Below, piece by piece: positions 35,741 through 48,809 of a DNA stretch of 64,000 nucleotides. The stretch covers positions 12,587,557 to 12,651,556 of the forward strand of contig NC_092320.1 in assembly GCF_036785885.1 (NCBI RefSeq), given 5' to 3'. Positions within the stretch are counted from its first letter, which is position 1. Each line of letters begins with the position of its first letter. The position numbers and the translations under genes are program-made. Origin of the DNA: Coffea arabica (Eukaryota; Streptophyta; Magnoliopsida; Gentianales; Rubiaceae). The notes under the pieces were generated by a model. That model had not been told where the DNA came from. It did no database searches and saw only the letters and a list, made by a program, of their open reading frames with translations.

Positions 35741-38700
35741 TTCGTCTATCGGCAAGGGATAACCATTTTTTTTCCTTTTCTTTGTTTGTCAGTTTCCTGT
35801 TTACGGAAAAAAAGCTAACTAAAACGTATCCCAGTGGATTGGTATTCTAATTTTGATTTTTCAAAGAAGCAAACTTCAAAATTAACCACAACTCCATGGT
35901 TATAGGAAATAAACTTCAAATTAAACCGTAATTGCTTACTAACAAACCCTCCTTACAAAGTAATTGATATACATGACGAGACTGCATCATGATTGACATT
36001 ACAGGATTGAGGCAATATCAAATCATATCACTAAGAATGGTATACAAAACGAGATTATATTATCTGCCAAGGAAGTTATTAAAAAAAATCCTCAGCATGT
36101 ATGATAAGGATGATCGCTATAACTGTGGAAAACCTCTAGGGAGGAAAAATCTGTTCCAATTTCCAAGCTCTCTGTTGCACCATTCCCATTGTACTGATCA
36201 GCATACTAGCTAAGTGATATCCATCTCTTCTTTTTCTTTTTGTTTTTTCCCCTTATAACAGGTGAATAATAAATAGAAAACAGAGTAAAGAAAAGTGCCC
36301 GACATAGAATTCTCCTTCAGATTACGTTTCGTGAAATCATTTAATTTCAGGTCTCGCAAACGAACGAAAGGAGGTGGAATTTCATTTTTTTTTATGAGGG
36401 CCGATCCCTGAGATTTGATAAAGAAAGGTGCATTAGCGGTTAATACGTACTTACTCCTAATAAATTATTCATGAAACAAGATGCGCATCTCCCTCAAGCA
36501 ATTTTTATTGTTCAAATTACACTCAAGTAAAAATGCCGTCCAGTTTGGTCAGTGCCATTCTCATTTATTGTACCCAACAAATAAAAAAAGGTCTTATTCT
36601 GATGGTGGAAAGTAGTCAGGTCACATGCACCTTGATTTTGATGCTGCAATAATTGTCAACTAGAGATTTTTTTTTTCCAGAAATTCTACCACCCTTTTTT
36701 AATACTATACTCATGATTGTAATATAATAGTAACCCTTATCAAATTATTCAATAATTTAAATTTTTAAAATGATTTAAAAGATAATAATATTTCATTTTT
36801 TAACATATCCAATGATAAACTAATACTCGTTAATACTACCCTTTATTTTGATACGAGTACATTACCTACTTAATTCCTATATCTAAAAATATTCATCCCC
36901 CCTTATTCTATAAATACTCGGAAAGAATTCAAATTTTTCATACTGTGACATCTAATTTCACCAAATAATAATGGGTAGCATGATAATGAGACCTCCAATC
37001 TTCTTTAACCAGTAGTTCTCGATGCATATGTATAACTCCCATTTGAATGTTATTGATATATTTTTAACGTTTACAAAAAAAAAAAAAAACTTGGAAAATG
37101 TAGAAGGAAATCCTGAATTAACAATGGTGCACTCATGTCGCGTGCGTTCGAATGATAACAGGGAAGTTCTTGGCGTCGATTGTTTTCTGAACCTCACCAC
37201 ACGAAAGTTCGTCCCACCTAAGAAAGCAACAATTACTCACCACTACTACAATTTAACGTGCTTCCCATCTTCTTGCTCTTCTAATCTAATTTTCTTGTCC
37301 ACAATTAGAAAATGCACTCCTAGCAAATGAGAGAAGGAAAAAAAAAAATAAGAAAAGAAGAAAGGAAGCAAGACAGAGTATTAATCTGATGCAGGAAATA
37401 CATCAGTCCTGTGATGAATTTTAGAGCAAGATGATAACTGGACTGCACCAAACTCATTACCAACGATCATGTATCGAGCAGTTCAGCATCAAGAAAAGGT
37501 ATATATAGAACAAAAGAATCAGATTAAATTTAGGGTTGAAAATTTTATTAGATGTTGCTAATTAGCCGGTAGGTAGCAGCACTCACGAGGCCCCTCCATT
37601 TTGAAGCATATATGGGAAGACTAACATATGGGGCTGAAAATTACTTTAATTTTGGGCTGAGATTTCCATTAAATCTTGCTAATTGCTCTGTGGGTTTCAA
37701 CACTGGTAGCGGAAAACGGAGCCAGAGGTTAAACTTTGGGAGGCAAGATTAATAAAGATGTGAATTTAAGAAGACACCTTTATGTATTTTAAAAACTTTA
37801 GGGGATAAACTCTAATGTTTACATCGAGAATTTTTAACGGGATGTTGAAAGATTCAAAAAAACTTTTGGGGGGAGGTGGGCAAAATATAATATCTATTAG
37901 AATATCAGTAAAATTTTTGTATTATTTTAAATTGCTGCAAAATAATTTTTGGAATCTTTGGGAGGCCCTCTCCGCCCTCCATTCGTCAATCAGGGAGCAG
38001 CAGCTCAACAAAAAGAAAGAAAGCAAAAAAAAAAAAAAAAAAAAAAAAGTAGCAGCACCCTGCATGAATCCCGTCCCCTTTGAAATTGTTTTCAATAATT
38101 GCTCAAGCGATTACTGTTTAAGACTTGAAAAAATTACTACTTAAGATAACATTTGTAGCAATTTTCAGGTTCGAGGTAATTACTGAGTATGCATGATTGG
38201 ATCTTGAATTTCTGGGAATCATGCTATTTACCTATGTTGGACAAAGTTGGGAAGATGAACATTATGATGATAAAGAATAAAGAGAACAAAAAAGGGGAGA
38301 TAGAAAGGTGAGGTGACAGCTAAACATGTTTGGACTACGTATTATTTACACGCGCTAATTTACTTGTTTCATCAACACATTTTTTAATTACCTTTTTATT
38401 TCATATATATATATCATATAAAAAAAGTGACAACTCAACTCCTTCTTCTTACTCTTTTTATATATATATATATATATATATTTGTTATTGGTTTCGGGAG
38501 TTTGAGAGAAAAGATGAGCAAGGATTATGAATACTTAAAATCTACAAGTTCACTTCCCGACTTAAAAATCTTTTAAATTTTCTCTCTAAAAGAAAATCTA
38601 TTATTATTCCCAAGTAGAAAGGTGACAAGGATGGCATTTTGACTATGCCTTGGTTGGATTGCCATTATTGTTTCTCCAAAATCTTTATATTTTCTGTGAA

Positions 38701-39060
38701 CTTATTTTTTAATTACTTTTTTATCTCACATGAATTAAATCGCTATAGTAAATTTGTTTATAAAAATCTTAGAAAATAGCAATCAAATGGACACACAAGT
38801 AGCGATTTGATGTATGCAAATTTAAAAAAATATGATGATTAGAACGGGAAGGCGGTAGGTAGGAAATTTTCTTTTTTTCATTTTCGTTTTCCCCGTTACG
38901 TGAAAGAAGAAACTTTTACCATTTTGTTGAAAACTTTCCATAAGGAAGATTAACGGTAGGCATTAGTCACTCTCCATGCTTGTCAAAACATAAATTAAAA
39001 AAGAAAAAGAAAGACTTTCTAAACAACTCAAATGTGGTATGGAAACAAAGAAGTTTCAAC
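35741..39060. other. Intergenic DNA upstream of DXS2
   Basis: 3.3 kb of AT-rich DNA with poly-A runs and a (TA)n tract at 38461-38480. A diverged hairpin MITE lies at about 38655-38810 and a fragment of one near 38355-38420. Overlapping open frames at 36958-37330 and 37815-38144 have no recognisable family and low-complexity composition. Confidence 0.45.
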
Positions 39061-39102
39061 GATGCATGCACCCGACACGTTTGTATTTCGGGCCATTTCT
39101 CC

Positions 39103-39242
39103 TATAAAATCCCCTTCTTCGTAATACTCAAGTAGAAGCTCAATTTTCAGCTTTCCTAGAGAACCATCGTTCGCTCTTCTCTCAAACTCCAGTTTGATCA
39201 GCAACCAACTGGCAGCCTCAGAGAGAGAGAGAGAGAGAGAGA
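39103..39242 (+). promoter_or_regulatory. DXS2 core promoter and 5' UTR
   Basis: A TATA box, TATAAAA, lies at 39103-39109, placing a start site near 39130-39140 and a 5' UTR of about 130 bases. The UTR contains an uninterrupted (GA)11 at 39221-39242. A CATGCA RY-like motif and ACACGT occur just upstream (39065-39080). Assigned by consensus and position. Confidence 0.65.
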
Positions 39243-39268
39243 TTTACACACACAATACACACTGAGAA

Positions 39269-42200
39269 ATGGTGTCATATGGTGTTCTCCCTAGGGCCAA
39301 TTTCCTCCCGTTGCTCTATCCCCAAGATGGTCTTTCTTCTTCAAGCCTCTTACCTTCCACCATTCCTTGTATTCCCAGCAACAAGCGAAAGGTACCATTC
39401 CTTCCTCCCTCCCTCACACGCACGCGAGCGCACACACACAAATGTACGAGTGTTATATAGTGTACAGTGTGCTTGATAGCTTAAGTAAATCTTGGCACTT
39501 CCATTTTGCAGTTCTCTGGGGTAGTAGCTGTTCACCAGGAAAATGAAGCTAGTGATGAAAGCGATGTCCTAGTGAAGACGAGGCAGGATGGACAGCAGAA
39601 GAGAATCCTCAATTTCTCTGGGGCGAAGCCTAAGACTCCAATTCTGGATACCATTAATTACCCCGTTCACATGAAGAATCTTTCAGTTGAGGTGAGTTTG
39701 GTGATGGTTGTTAAACCCTTTTTTTTCTTTTTTGGGTAAAATACACCTTAGCCCCCCATGGTCTAGTAATTTTTCACCAACCTCCCTTTAGTTTCAAAAG
39801 CTATATATAACCCCTCATAATTTAGATTAAAGTGTCAAAATGATGGAAATGATCATTTATAACGGAACCCATGAAGAAGATATCGAAATTACCCTTGTTT
39901 AAAGGCTAAAATGGCTAAAGTCACCAAAATATATAAACATAATATGTATGGCACTCTAATCCCGTATAGTTTTATATTTTACTATATAACCCCTTATATT
40001 TTACCATATAACCCCTTATGTATAACTTTTGAAATTATGGGGAGTTATGTGAAAAATGCTAACCACAGGGGTGTAAATAAAGTGTTTTTTACCCTTTTTT
40101 TTGTGTGTACTGTATTATATATGATGATTTGCAACATAAGAAAAATTAAAGTACTAAATAGTAATAATATTGCTTCAGATAGTATATCAACTTTCACGCT
40201 TACTACCACTTCGCCAAATTCTCAGAAAAATAATAGGTCCAGGAGAAGAGTCCAAATCATGATTTTAAGAGAAAACTCAAAAGATTCCGAAAGCAAAATA
40301 TGATAGTACAACACGTAAATTATGTCCTGAAGATAGCCCACAATTAATGTCTCTCTTTTTTTTTTTTGGTGGGGTGGGGCTCGATATCACATAAATCACG
40401 TTTTTCTCTATTTTCTGATTCCACATGCCGCAGTGGAATTTTCAACTTTTAAGTACGTTAGTTAATTTTTGTTCTCTAAGAATGACCCCCGCAATTAATT
40501 TTTGTTTTTATAATTATCTATACGCGTAGGAGCTTGAAAAATTAGCTGATGAACTCCGGGAAGAGATCGTGTATACGGTGTCCAAGATTGGTGGCCATCT
40601 TAGTGCAAGCCTGGGTGTTGCAGAACTTACCGTTGCACTTCACCATGTATTCAACACTCCTGACGACAAAATCATCTGGGATGTCGGTCACCAGGTCATT
40701 ATATTACATTATTCACTATAATCCATTTTTTCTTTTAACTTTTTTACGCAAAATTTAAATATTTCATTACAGCAGATATGTGATTGAAATCTGAGTGGAA
40801 ATACAAAAAAAATAATAATAATAATTTTGGGGTGATTTTGCAGACATACCCACACAAAATCTTGACGGGTAGGAGGTCAAGAATGCATACAATTCGACAG
40901 ACCTTCGGACTTGCCGGATTTCCCAAAAGGGATGAAAGCGCGCATGATGCATTTGGGGCTGGCCATAGTTCAACAAGTATTTCAGCTGGCTTAGGTAAAA
41001 CCCAAAAAAGAGAAAAAAAAAAAAAAAGGGTCCATTTTTCCTTCCGTCTTTAGTAGATACTGAACTTTTTTATCTTCCGAAGATCGTATCTAAGGAATAG
41101 ACTAGACCTGTTGATAAGGAATAGACTTGCCAGTTTTGGATAGGAGATTATGTAGAAAATTTATAACAGTAAAACACCATAAAACACTTTTACATAAGGG
41201 TAGCCGTAAAAATTATATATATATCTTTGTACAATTAACGGTAAAGCTAAAGATAATAATATTGGTGACTGTGAGTGAAATGGCGGTCCACACTGATGGC
41301 CTTCGGTTTAGAGTAAAACTTGAAACTAATAATATGTTAGTGAAAGAATCTCCAATATGTGGAGTTTGATCAAATGGCTCTTCCACATGGGACAGGGCCC
41401 GAGAGATGGGGCGAATGGTACGCTGCAGCCTGGTAAATGTCTGCCTCAGCGTGCTTGACATACTCTAGATCACAGCATCTATGAACAGACATAGATAGAT
41501 TTTTGTGTATATAACAAACCCAAGCATTATTAAATTTAGTTGAGTTGCATACAAGGTTGACTGAACCGGAAAAGTTTAGATACAAGCCAACGGACTATTC
41601 CGCATTGGCCACCATTGTAGTCTATTAAGATTTGGTGACGTGGCAGGTTAAGGGTTCAAACCCTATTTTCTATCATTATATCACTCTACGTGACTTTTTC
41701 AAAATTTATACCGGTGGATCCATCTGGTCCGATAATGGTTCCTCGTTGGTTCCCCAATTGATTCAATTGGACCTCCCCTCCCCTTCCCTTAGTATAGGCT
41801 AGGATAAGAGAAGGGGTAGAAACGGGATAGAATAGATGTTGCTGTTTGATAAAAAGAAAAAAAGTTTAGATACAAGGATCTGTAAGAGAAATTTATACTT
41901 GATCTATCTGTTAATTGTCTCTTGTTGATAGGTGATTAATAAATACGTGTCATTGTAGACTCGTACATAGAAGAAATGACCAGCCATTAACTTACAAAGA
42001 CTTTTTCTATTATTATGTGCCTTAAAAGCACAAAGTACACCAAAAAATAAAAAAGAAAAAAAAAAGAGGGTATGCCCATAATAAACTCTTATTATTATTA
42101 TTTCTATCCCTTAATTTGCCTTTTGCATTGAGATTTTAATATTTTGGACATCTAAAGCAGCCGGTCCTACCTTTTTGTCCTGAACTTTTAGGGCGCATAA

Positions 42201-44861
42201 TAGAAGAAATGGGAACTGTATCTATCTTTCCTAAACGCATTACTGTCATTTAATTGTCAAATATGGACCTTTCACTATCCCATTTGGGACCTGTGACTGT
42301 GAGTCTCGTGGTCCCTCCTAACTTATCAAAACTTGGCACGGGCAAAAGTTTTGTGAAGATTTGTATATCACTAGAAACGTCCTTACAATTATTATTGCAG
42401 TGATAAAACAAGGGAAATGTTAACCCCACTTTACTCCCCTTTTTTTTTTTTTTTTGTTAATCATACTTTCACTATTTGTTTTATCATATGGTTTAATGCA
42501 TGAAAATTATATGATAAAAGCGACAATGAACGTACAATTAATAAAAAGTAGGGTGCAATTAACATTCTCTAATGATCGTAGACTGCCGGCCCACTTACCA
42601 GACACTGAATGGGTAGAGAATCACTACACGCCAAGGGGAACCTGAGCAGTTGGGCTCTGCTACTTTTAGGCCCAAGGCCAAGCTTGGCAGCACCTTTGAC
42701 TTGGCCGCCAAAATCGATTGATTACAAGTCTTGTCTAAAATTGCTGTTGAATTATATGCAGGAATGGCCGTTGGAAGAGATCTGGTTGGGAAGGACAATC
42801 ATGTAATATCAGTGATTGGAGATGGAGCCATGACAGCAGGACAGGCATACGAAGCAATGAACAATGCAGGCTTTCTTGATTCGAATCTCATTATAATCTT
42901 GAACGACAACAAACAAGTCTCCCTCCCCACAGCCACTCTTGATGGTCCTGCCCCTCCTGTTGGAGCTTTGAGCAAGGCCTTAACAAAGCTGCAATCAAGC
43001 AGAAAATTTCGCCAACTTCGCGAAGCAGCAAAAGTAAGTAGTAATTAATCAATTTCCTCAACCTCGCTGCTCTTGAATGGCACAAAAAGAAAAAAAAATA
43101 ATTTATTCATTGAATTGTGATCATTTATAGGGGGTGACAAAGCAACTAGGCGGCAAAACTCATGAACTTGCAGCCAAAGTCGATAGTGCCGTTAGGGGAA
43201 TGGTTAGTGGCTCAGGGGCCCCTCTATTTGAAGAATTGGGACTATATTACATTGGTCCAGTCGATGGCCACAATATGGAAGACCTTGTGTACATTTTCAA
43301 GAAGGTGAAGTCTATGCCTGCACCAGGACCGGTCCTTATTCACATCATAACAGAAAAAGGAAAAGGATACACTCCTGCAGAAGTAGCTGCAGATAAAATG
43401 CATGGTAATATGCACATTTTGTTTCATAATTTGCAAAAATTGCTTAAAAAGCATAGGGCTAATCAGTTCCTCCTTTTCTTTTCCCCCCTTCTGTGGTTTT
43501 CCTGCAGGAGTTGTGAAATTTGATCCTCAGACTGGAAAACAATTCAAGTCAAGTTCAAAGACAAAAGCATATACTACATACTTTGCGGAGTCTCTGGTAG
43601 CAGAAGCAGAGCAAGATGAAAAGATAGTAGCTATTCATGCCGCCATGGGAGGTGGTACCGGTCTCAATATATTCCAGAAACGCTTTCCTGAACGATGTTT
43701 TGATGTTGGGATCGCAGAGCAGCATGCTGTTACTTTTGCTGCTGGTTTAGCTACAGAAGGGCTCAAGCCCTTTTGTGCTATCTACTCATCTTTCCTGCAG
43801 AGGGGTTACGATCAGGTCAAATGGCCTAACCTCATTACTAGTTGCTAAAATGGAAAATGTGCACATTCAATAGAAATTCTAATACTGGAGATTGTGCAGG
43901 TGGTTCACGATGTAGACCTTCAAAAACTTCCTGTGAGGTTTGCTATGGATAGAGCTGGACTTGTAGGCGCAGACGGTCCGACACATTGTGGGGCATTTGA
44001 CACCACTTATATGGCTTGTCTGCCTAATATGGTTGTCATGGCACCAGCGGATGAGGCTGAACTAATGCACATGATTGCAACTGCTGCAGTTATTGATGAC
44101 AGGCCGAGTTGCTTTAGGTACCCAAGAGGAAATGGCATTGGTGCGGCACTTCCGCCCAATAACAAAGGAACTCCACTGGAGGTAGTTTGCAATATCTGAA
44201 ACTTCTGAGATTCGTTTGTCATATATATGCACACGTGCATTTATTTTTGAATCCAATGCTAAAACAAATTTCAAAATCAGATTGGCAAGGGAAGGATATT
44301 GAGGGAAGGAACCAGGGTAGCCATTTTGGGTTATGGAACGATAGTGCAAAACTGTTTAGCTGCCGCTCAGGTTCTTCAAGCCGTTGGAGTATCAGCCACT
44401 GTTGCTGATGCGCGATTCTGCAAGCCTCTGGATGGAAAATTGATCCGAGAACTTGTTCAGGAGCATGAAGTCCTCCTCACTGTTGAAGAAGGATCTATTG
44501 GAGGATTTGGATCTCACGTCTCACACTTTTTGGGCTTGAACGGTTTACTAGATGGAAATCTAAAGGTAACTGTTTCGTTACACACTACCATTCAGGCATT
44601 TACCACCACTGTTTCCTTCTCCCAATCCCCGTGCACTGACTGATTTTGATCCAATAACCCTAGTTATGATCTAAAATAGATTTGTTGACTCATTTCTTCT
44701 TATTTTAGTGGAGGGCTATGATGCTTCCCGACAGATATATCGACCACGGGGCTCCAGCTGACCAGATTGAAGAAGCCGGGCTCACCCCAAAGCACATTGC
44801 AGCCACTGTTCTATCTCTAATTGGTGAGCACAAGGAGAGTCTGCACCTCATCGACATATAA
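39269..44861 (+). CDS. DXS2: 1-deoxy-D-xylulose-5-phosphate synthase, class 2 (plastidial)
   Basis: Condenses pyruvate and glyceraldehyde-3-phosphate to DXP, the thiamine-diphosphate-dependent entry step of the plastid MEP isoprenoid pathway. Ten exons: 39269-39391, 39512-39691, 40530-40694, 40844-40994, 42762-43033, 43131-43404, 43508-43815, 43900-44181, 44281-44565 and 44709-44861. All junctions are GT-AG and the frame is continuous for 730 residues. Residues 1 to about 75 look like a Ser-rich transit peptide. DVGHQ lies at 152-156, the ThDP/Mg motif [18 protein letters not shown] starts at 226 with NDN at 254-256, and exon 7 holds [15 protein letters not shown] with the catalytic Glu. Words such as [20 protein letters not shown] and [12 protein letters not shown] match DXS2 rather than DXS1; the class is inferred from memory. 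AATAAA lies at 44956-44961. No damage seen. Confidence 0.96.
39734..40094 (+). mobile_element. MITE in DXS2 intron 2
   Basis: Inverted ends GGGTAAAATACACCTTAGCCC and its counterpart (GGGGTGTAAATAAAGTG, TTTTTTACCC) delimit 361 bp, with inner repeats of ATATAACCCCTTAT. Flanks are T-rich on both sides, so a target duplication cannot be judged. Confidence 0.72.
41587..41860 (+). mobile_element. tRNA-derived SINE in DXS2 intron 4
   Basis: Contains B-box GGTTCAAACCC (about 41653), shares its body with the SINE at 6780-7030 and ends in an A-rich tail. It is flanked by a perfect 16-bp direct repeat, AAAGTTTAGATACAAG (41571-41586 and 41861-41876). The intact long duplication suggests a fairly recent insertion. 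Confidence 0.92.
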
Positions 44862-45735
44862 TCGGATAGATGTGCGCATGACACGGCTGATTTCAGACGA
44901 GAGGCCAAATCTGATTTACAATTTGTCGCCATTTCTTCAATTCTCGTGTGCTGTAAATAAAGAAATTGATGGGAATAGCGGATGCATGTGATGACAAGAG
45001 AGAACGATCGAACTTCTCCTGTACCTATCAAATGGATGCTGTGAAGTGCTTGCATTTCGAGAAATAATATACAGTCGAAATCAGATTGCATAAAACTAGC
45101 ATATTGCCTTTCGTGGCTTCTTTAAAGCTTGGTACATAGTTTGAATGTAGATGAAGCTTTTAGTTTTCACAAGAAAGTGTAACCAAAAAAAATAATAATA
45201 ATAATAATCATCATCATCATGATGCTTCAAAACGCGTCTAAACTCTGAAATCATAGCTCCCCAAGTCATGTCATTTGTACATCACCACAGACAAAAAGCT
45301 TGTTAAGTTAATTCGATGAATAATTCCATTGTTAGACAGACACTCAACTAATCCTTGCAGCTGTCACACTCCACACTTGAACTGGACAAATCAGAATTGT
45401 CTTGTGTTTTGGATGGGAACGTTGCACCTCCCGAGTACGAGGTAGCCACATCGAGTGTCGTCCAATTCTGAGGATATGGCGGTGAAAGAGGTGAAATTAG
45501 AACTATGACTGACGTCCAATAGCAGGAACACAGTTATATTGGGGGTGCAAAGTGTCACGCAGGCAATGGTTACTGCACCTTTCCATATGATAATCATCAT
45601 TTTAGTAAAAGACCAACATTCTTTTTTAACTTTGTTTTTCCAAATTAGATAGGGTGCAGTAGTGCATTGCAGACCGTAAAGCTCCCAAATTTTCTGAAAA
45701 ACCTGCTTCGCTTGAGAATCCAACACACCAACGCA
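44862..45735. other. DXS2 3' UTR and intergenic DNA
   Basis: The 3' UTR probably runs past AATAAA at 44956 to about 45100. Short (AAT)n(CAT)n repeats lie at 45185-45220. A 111-codon minus-strand frame at 45391-45726 has no recognisable domain and is left unassigned. Confidence 0.5.
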
Positions 45736-45737
45736 AT

Positions 45738-45900
45738 GAGTGCGTTTGGATAGAATTATTTGTTAAAAAATTATTTATTTACATCATAAAACACATCTTT
45801 CAATATATCTTTTTTTATTTTCTTAAATATTTTTTTTATCTCACGTGTATCGTATCTTTTTTTTTCTTTAGAAAAAAGAAATACTGCCCCAAATAATCTT
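45738..45900. repeat. Hairpin MITE-like repeat, TTTGGAT family
   Basis: GTGCGTTTGGATAG at the left, ACATCATAAAACAC and TCTCACGTGTATCGTATC in the core, and AAATAATCTTCTGTTCAAAAAC at the right. Diverged copy. Confidence 0.55.
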
Positions 45901-46206
45901 CTGTTCAAAAACACCCCCAATTTTGTGTCCAAATTGGAGATCCCACAAAAGCAAGATGTGGAAATGTAGCGGTCGGCCACTGTTGAGGGCCAAGGCTACC
46001 ATGCTTTTCTTGGACTATCACTCCGTGTCTTGTTCCCTCGGTGTTGAAGTTTTCTCAGACCAGGCCTAATAGTTCCATAGACTGATTTTATGACCGAGTG
46101 TAAAGTTGTAGCTTGTGGCAATGGGCAACGGGCCTTGACCAAAAGAATGCCACCACAAATCCACTTGGGTACAGCACTTCAAATTTCTTCCTACCGAGTC
46201 CTAGTG

Positions 46207-46608
46207 CGCTCCGCAACGGATTTTCTGTCCTATACACTGTGCCACTCTCTGTTCCACTTTTTATTATATTGCTATTTTTTCTTCACAAATATCATGTTTT
46301 AATTCTTGTTTATTTCCTTAAGATTCAATAACTATTAATTGAGTAATACACAAAATTTAACAGACTCAAAAAATCATAATGCATAAAAAATGAGATTTTT
46401 TTATGAATTTTCTGCTGTATTTTTTAATTTTCTATTATATATTAGTTTTTTTTTGAAACTGTTGTATTTATTTTTTACTCAATTAATAGTTATTGGATCA
46501 TAAGAAAATAAAAAAGAATTGAAACATGATGTTTGTGAAGGAGAAATAACAATATAATAAAAAGTGGCACAGGGAGTGGCACAGGGTATGGGACAGAAGA
46601 TCCGTTGT
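46207..46608 (+). mobile_element. Foldback Mutator-like MITE with 10-bp target duplication
   Basis: Two arms of about 165 bp (46207-46375 and 46450-46608) are near-complementary: GCAACGGATTTTCTGTCC pairs with the complement of GGACAGAAGATCCGTTGT, and GTGCCACTC, TTTTTATTATATTG and AATAACTATTAATTGAGTAA are all mirrored. The flanks AGTCCTAGTG (46197-46206 and 46609-46618) are a perfect 10-bp direct repeat, the size range of Mutator-type insertions. Non-coding. A transcript would fold into a long hairpin. Confidence 0.88.
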
Positions 46609-46618
46609 AGTCCTAGTG

Positions 46619-47730
46619 GCACTGAAAACATATCCGTATGGTTTTTAGACATATCAGTGTAAAATCTTTTTTTTAACACTAGTAGGCAAATTTAGATCAT
46701 GCCACGTAAAATGAATTCAAATTTAATATTCAAGTTATGCAATGTGTCATACATTCATAACTGCTAGCATAAAAAAAAAAACTACATTATCAGTGCATAA
46801 AAAGTTAATTCAAAACATTTATTAGAACTGAAGTAGTGAACTAGTACAGGGGTTTAGTTGGAAATGATATTCATTTTTCGCAATTAAAATGGTCAAGTCT
46901 AAGAAGGAGGAGGCCCGAGAGTGTATTATTGAGTCTCATTTTTCAAACCCACCAGGAATGATCCATTTTATCCAAGAGGTAGACAAAGACGCGGCTTGCC
47001 TTTATTCATGAACTCCCTTCATGTCTTGGGGCCGTGAGACACATAGAAGTGAAGTCTGGACTGCCAAGCCCACCATAGAAGTGAAGTCTGGATTGCAGTT
47101 CAATCCAATAGCACAATTCATTTAGTTGTTCATATTGATTGTGCACCTTTGCGATCATGATTTTTTTGATAAATTAGTAATTTCCTCGTTACTCCTACTC
47201 CTCCTGTACTAACATATTTAAGGGAGGGCCGAATTGAACTTGTAGAAACTAGAGCAATGTTTTGATTAAAAAACAAGACTTATTTCTTTGCACATTAAGA
47301 ATTCAAGGCTCGAATTCTAGATCCTCTCAATCTCTAATAGTTAGACATAAGATTCGAATTCTAAATCTGATGGCCACCGGAGTGAACCCCAATCCCAACG
47401 ATTAACTCTGATATCTACTTAGTCTTTATTTACCGAAACAAAAAAAAAAAAACAATGCGAAAAATCTCGAAGCAATTTCCATACAAAAAATCTGGTGCAG
47501 GCACATGGCATCCTGCCACACATGTTGCGTACAGCATCACGATAACATATATAGTGAGAGTCCCCCAGGTCAGGTGAAATTCCAAACCTGCCCATCCTCT
47601 TCCACAGCCAAACAAACGAATCCATTTCCTAGTCCAAAAAACCACCACCACAACAGCATCAGATTGCATAGCATTTAGTGCATTGCAGTACATCGTCGAC
47701 TCCCAACTCCCTGTTTTTCCTTTTCCTCTG
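46619..47730. other. Intergenic DNA
   Basis: AT-rich. A 22-base phrase (ATAGAAGTGAAGTCTGGA...) is repeated at 47042 and 47075. No gene recognised. Confidence 0.45.
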
Positions 47731-47738
47731 CTTAACAG

Positions 47739-48126
47739 CAGTGTTTTGAAAACCGGACCGGTTCGACCGGTTGAACCGCGAACCGGCCATGGCTCCGGTC
47801 CGGTTCAATGCCAGGTTTGACTTTGTCAAGAAACCGGTCGGACCGCGAAACCGCTGAACCGGATTTGAACCGGTTATTTCCGGTTTTTGAGTTTTCCTTT
47901 TTTTTTTTTTTGCAAAATGTAGTTATCAAAATTCGAACTCAAGACCTTTGTAATAGAAGACTAATGTAGTAACCGTTGCACTATCACATCTTATTAGTTT
48001 TTTTTGATAACTTATTTATATAAAACAAACACTCATATTTCTTTTGTTCCATTTTTTTTACAAAATATCATCCTTTCATGACTCTTTCTTTTTAATCTTC
48101 AATACACACACACACACACACACACA

Positions 48127-48164
<38 letters not shown>

Positions 48165-48809
48165 TCTTTTCTTTTGCCACTCATTTTTAATCAAACCTCT
48201 TTATTTTTAATTTATTGATGATTTCTTCCATATTTTAATTTTGTTTTTGTCCATTAAATTTAAAAAAGTTAAAAAAGAATTATTTTTCTTTAACCCAATT
48301 TATTTAATACCACAACCACTCACTTTTATCTCATTTTTTGTTTCTTATCAAATTTGCATTTCTATTTTCAATTCTCTTGATTTTCTTCGAACTCCAAACT
48401 TTCTTTTTTAAATTGTAAATTTAAATTCCAAAATGTAAATTAAAATTTAAGTTCACAATGTCTAAATTCTCATAGACGTGAATTTTGTATAATTTCAAAT
48501 ATTGTGATATTTTTGGATTATATTTAAGATTTTTTTGGTAGATATAATTGAAATTGAGATGAAATTTATTTGTTTTAACTTATAATTTAAAAAATTTATT
48601 TTTAAAAATCCAAGTTATTCAAAAATAGTAAACTTTTCATCATATAAAGTATTAAATTATCCATTACATGTCTTATTTTGTGCACATATATATTTATATA
48701 AATTATTTTTTAAAAAATTCATTGAACCGAGGTTGAACCGGTCCGACCGATTGAATCTCGACCCTTTCACTTCACCGGTTCGATTAACGGTCCGGTTTTT
48801 AAAACATTG
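47739..48809 (+). mobile_element. hAT element, non-autonomous, CCGGTTCGACCGG type
   Basis: Inverted ends CAGTGTTTTGAAAACCGG and CCGGTTTTTAAAACATTG, GC-rich ACCGGTT-repeat arms and an AT-rich centre of about 900 bp without coding capacity. A perfect 8-bp duplication CTTAACAG flanks it (47731-47738 and 48810-48817). A compound (AC)n(CT)n microsatellite lies at 48104-48161. Confidence 0.94.

Noticed and set aside
36958..37330. Overlapping frames on both strands upstream of DXS2
   Set aside because: No domain, an interrupting poly-A tract and no splice-consistent extension.
37815..38144. 109-codon plus-strand frame containing a Lys run
   Set aside because: The run is encoded by a poly-A tract. 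The rest has no family match.
42595..43085. Minus-strand and shifted frames across DXS2 exon 5
   Set aside because: They are shadows of the conserved thiamine-diphosphate-binding exon on the plus strand.
45391..45726. 111-codon minus-strand open frame downstream of DXS2
   Set aside because: No recognisable domain, partly 3' flank of DXS2, no splice or promoter support.
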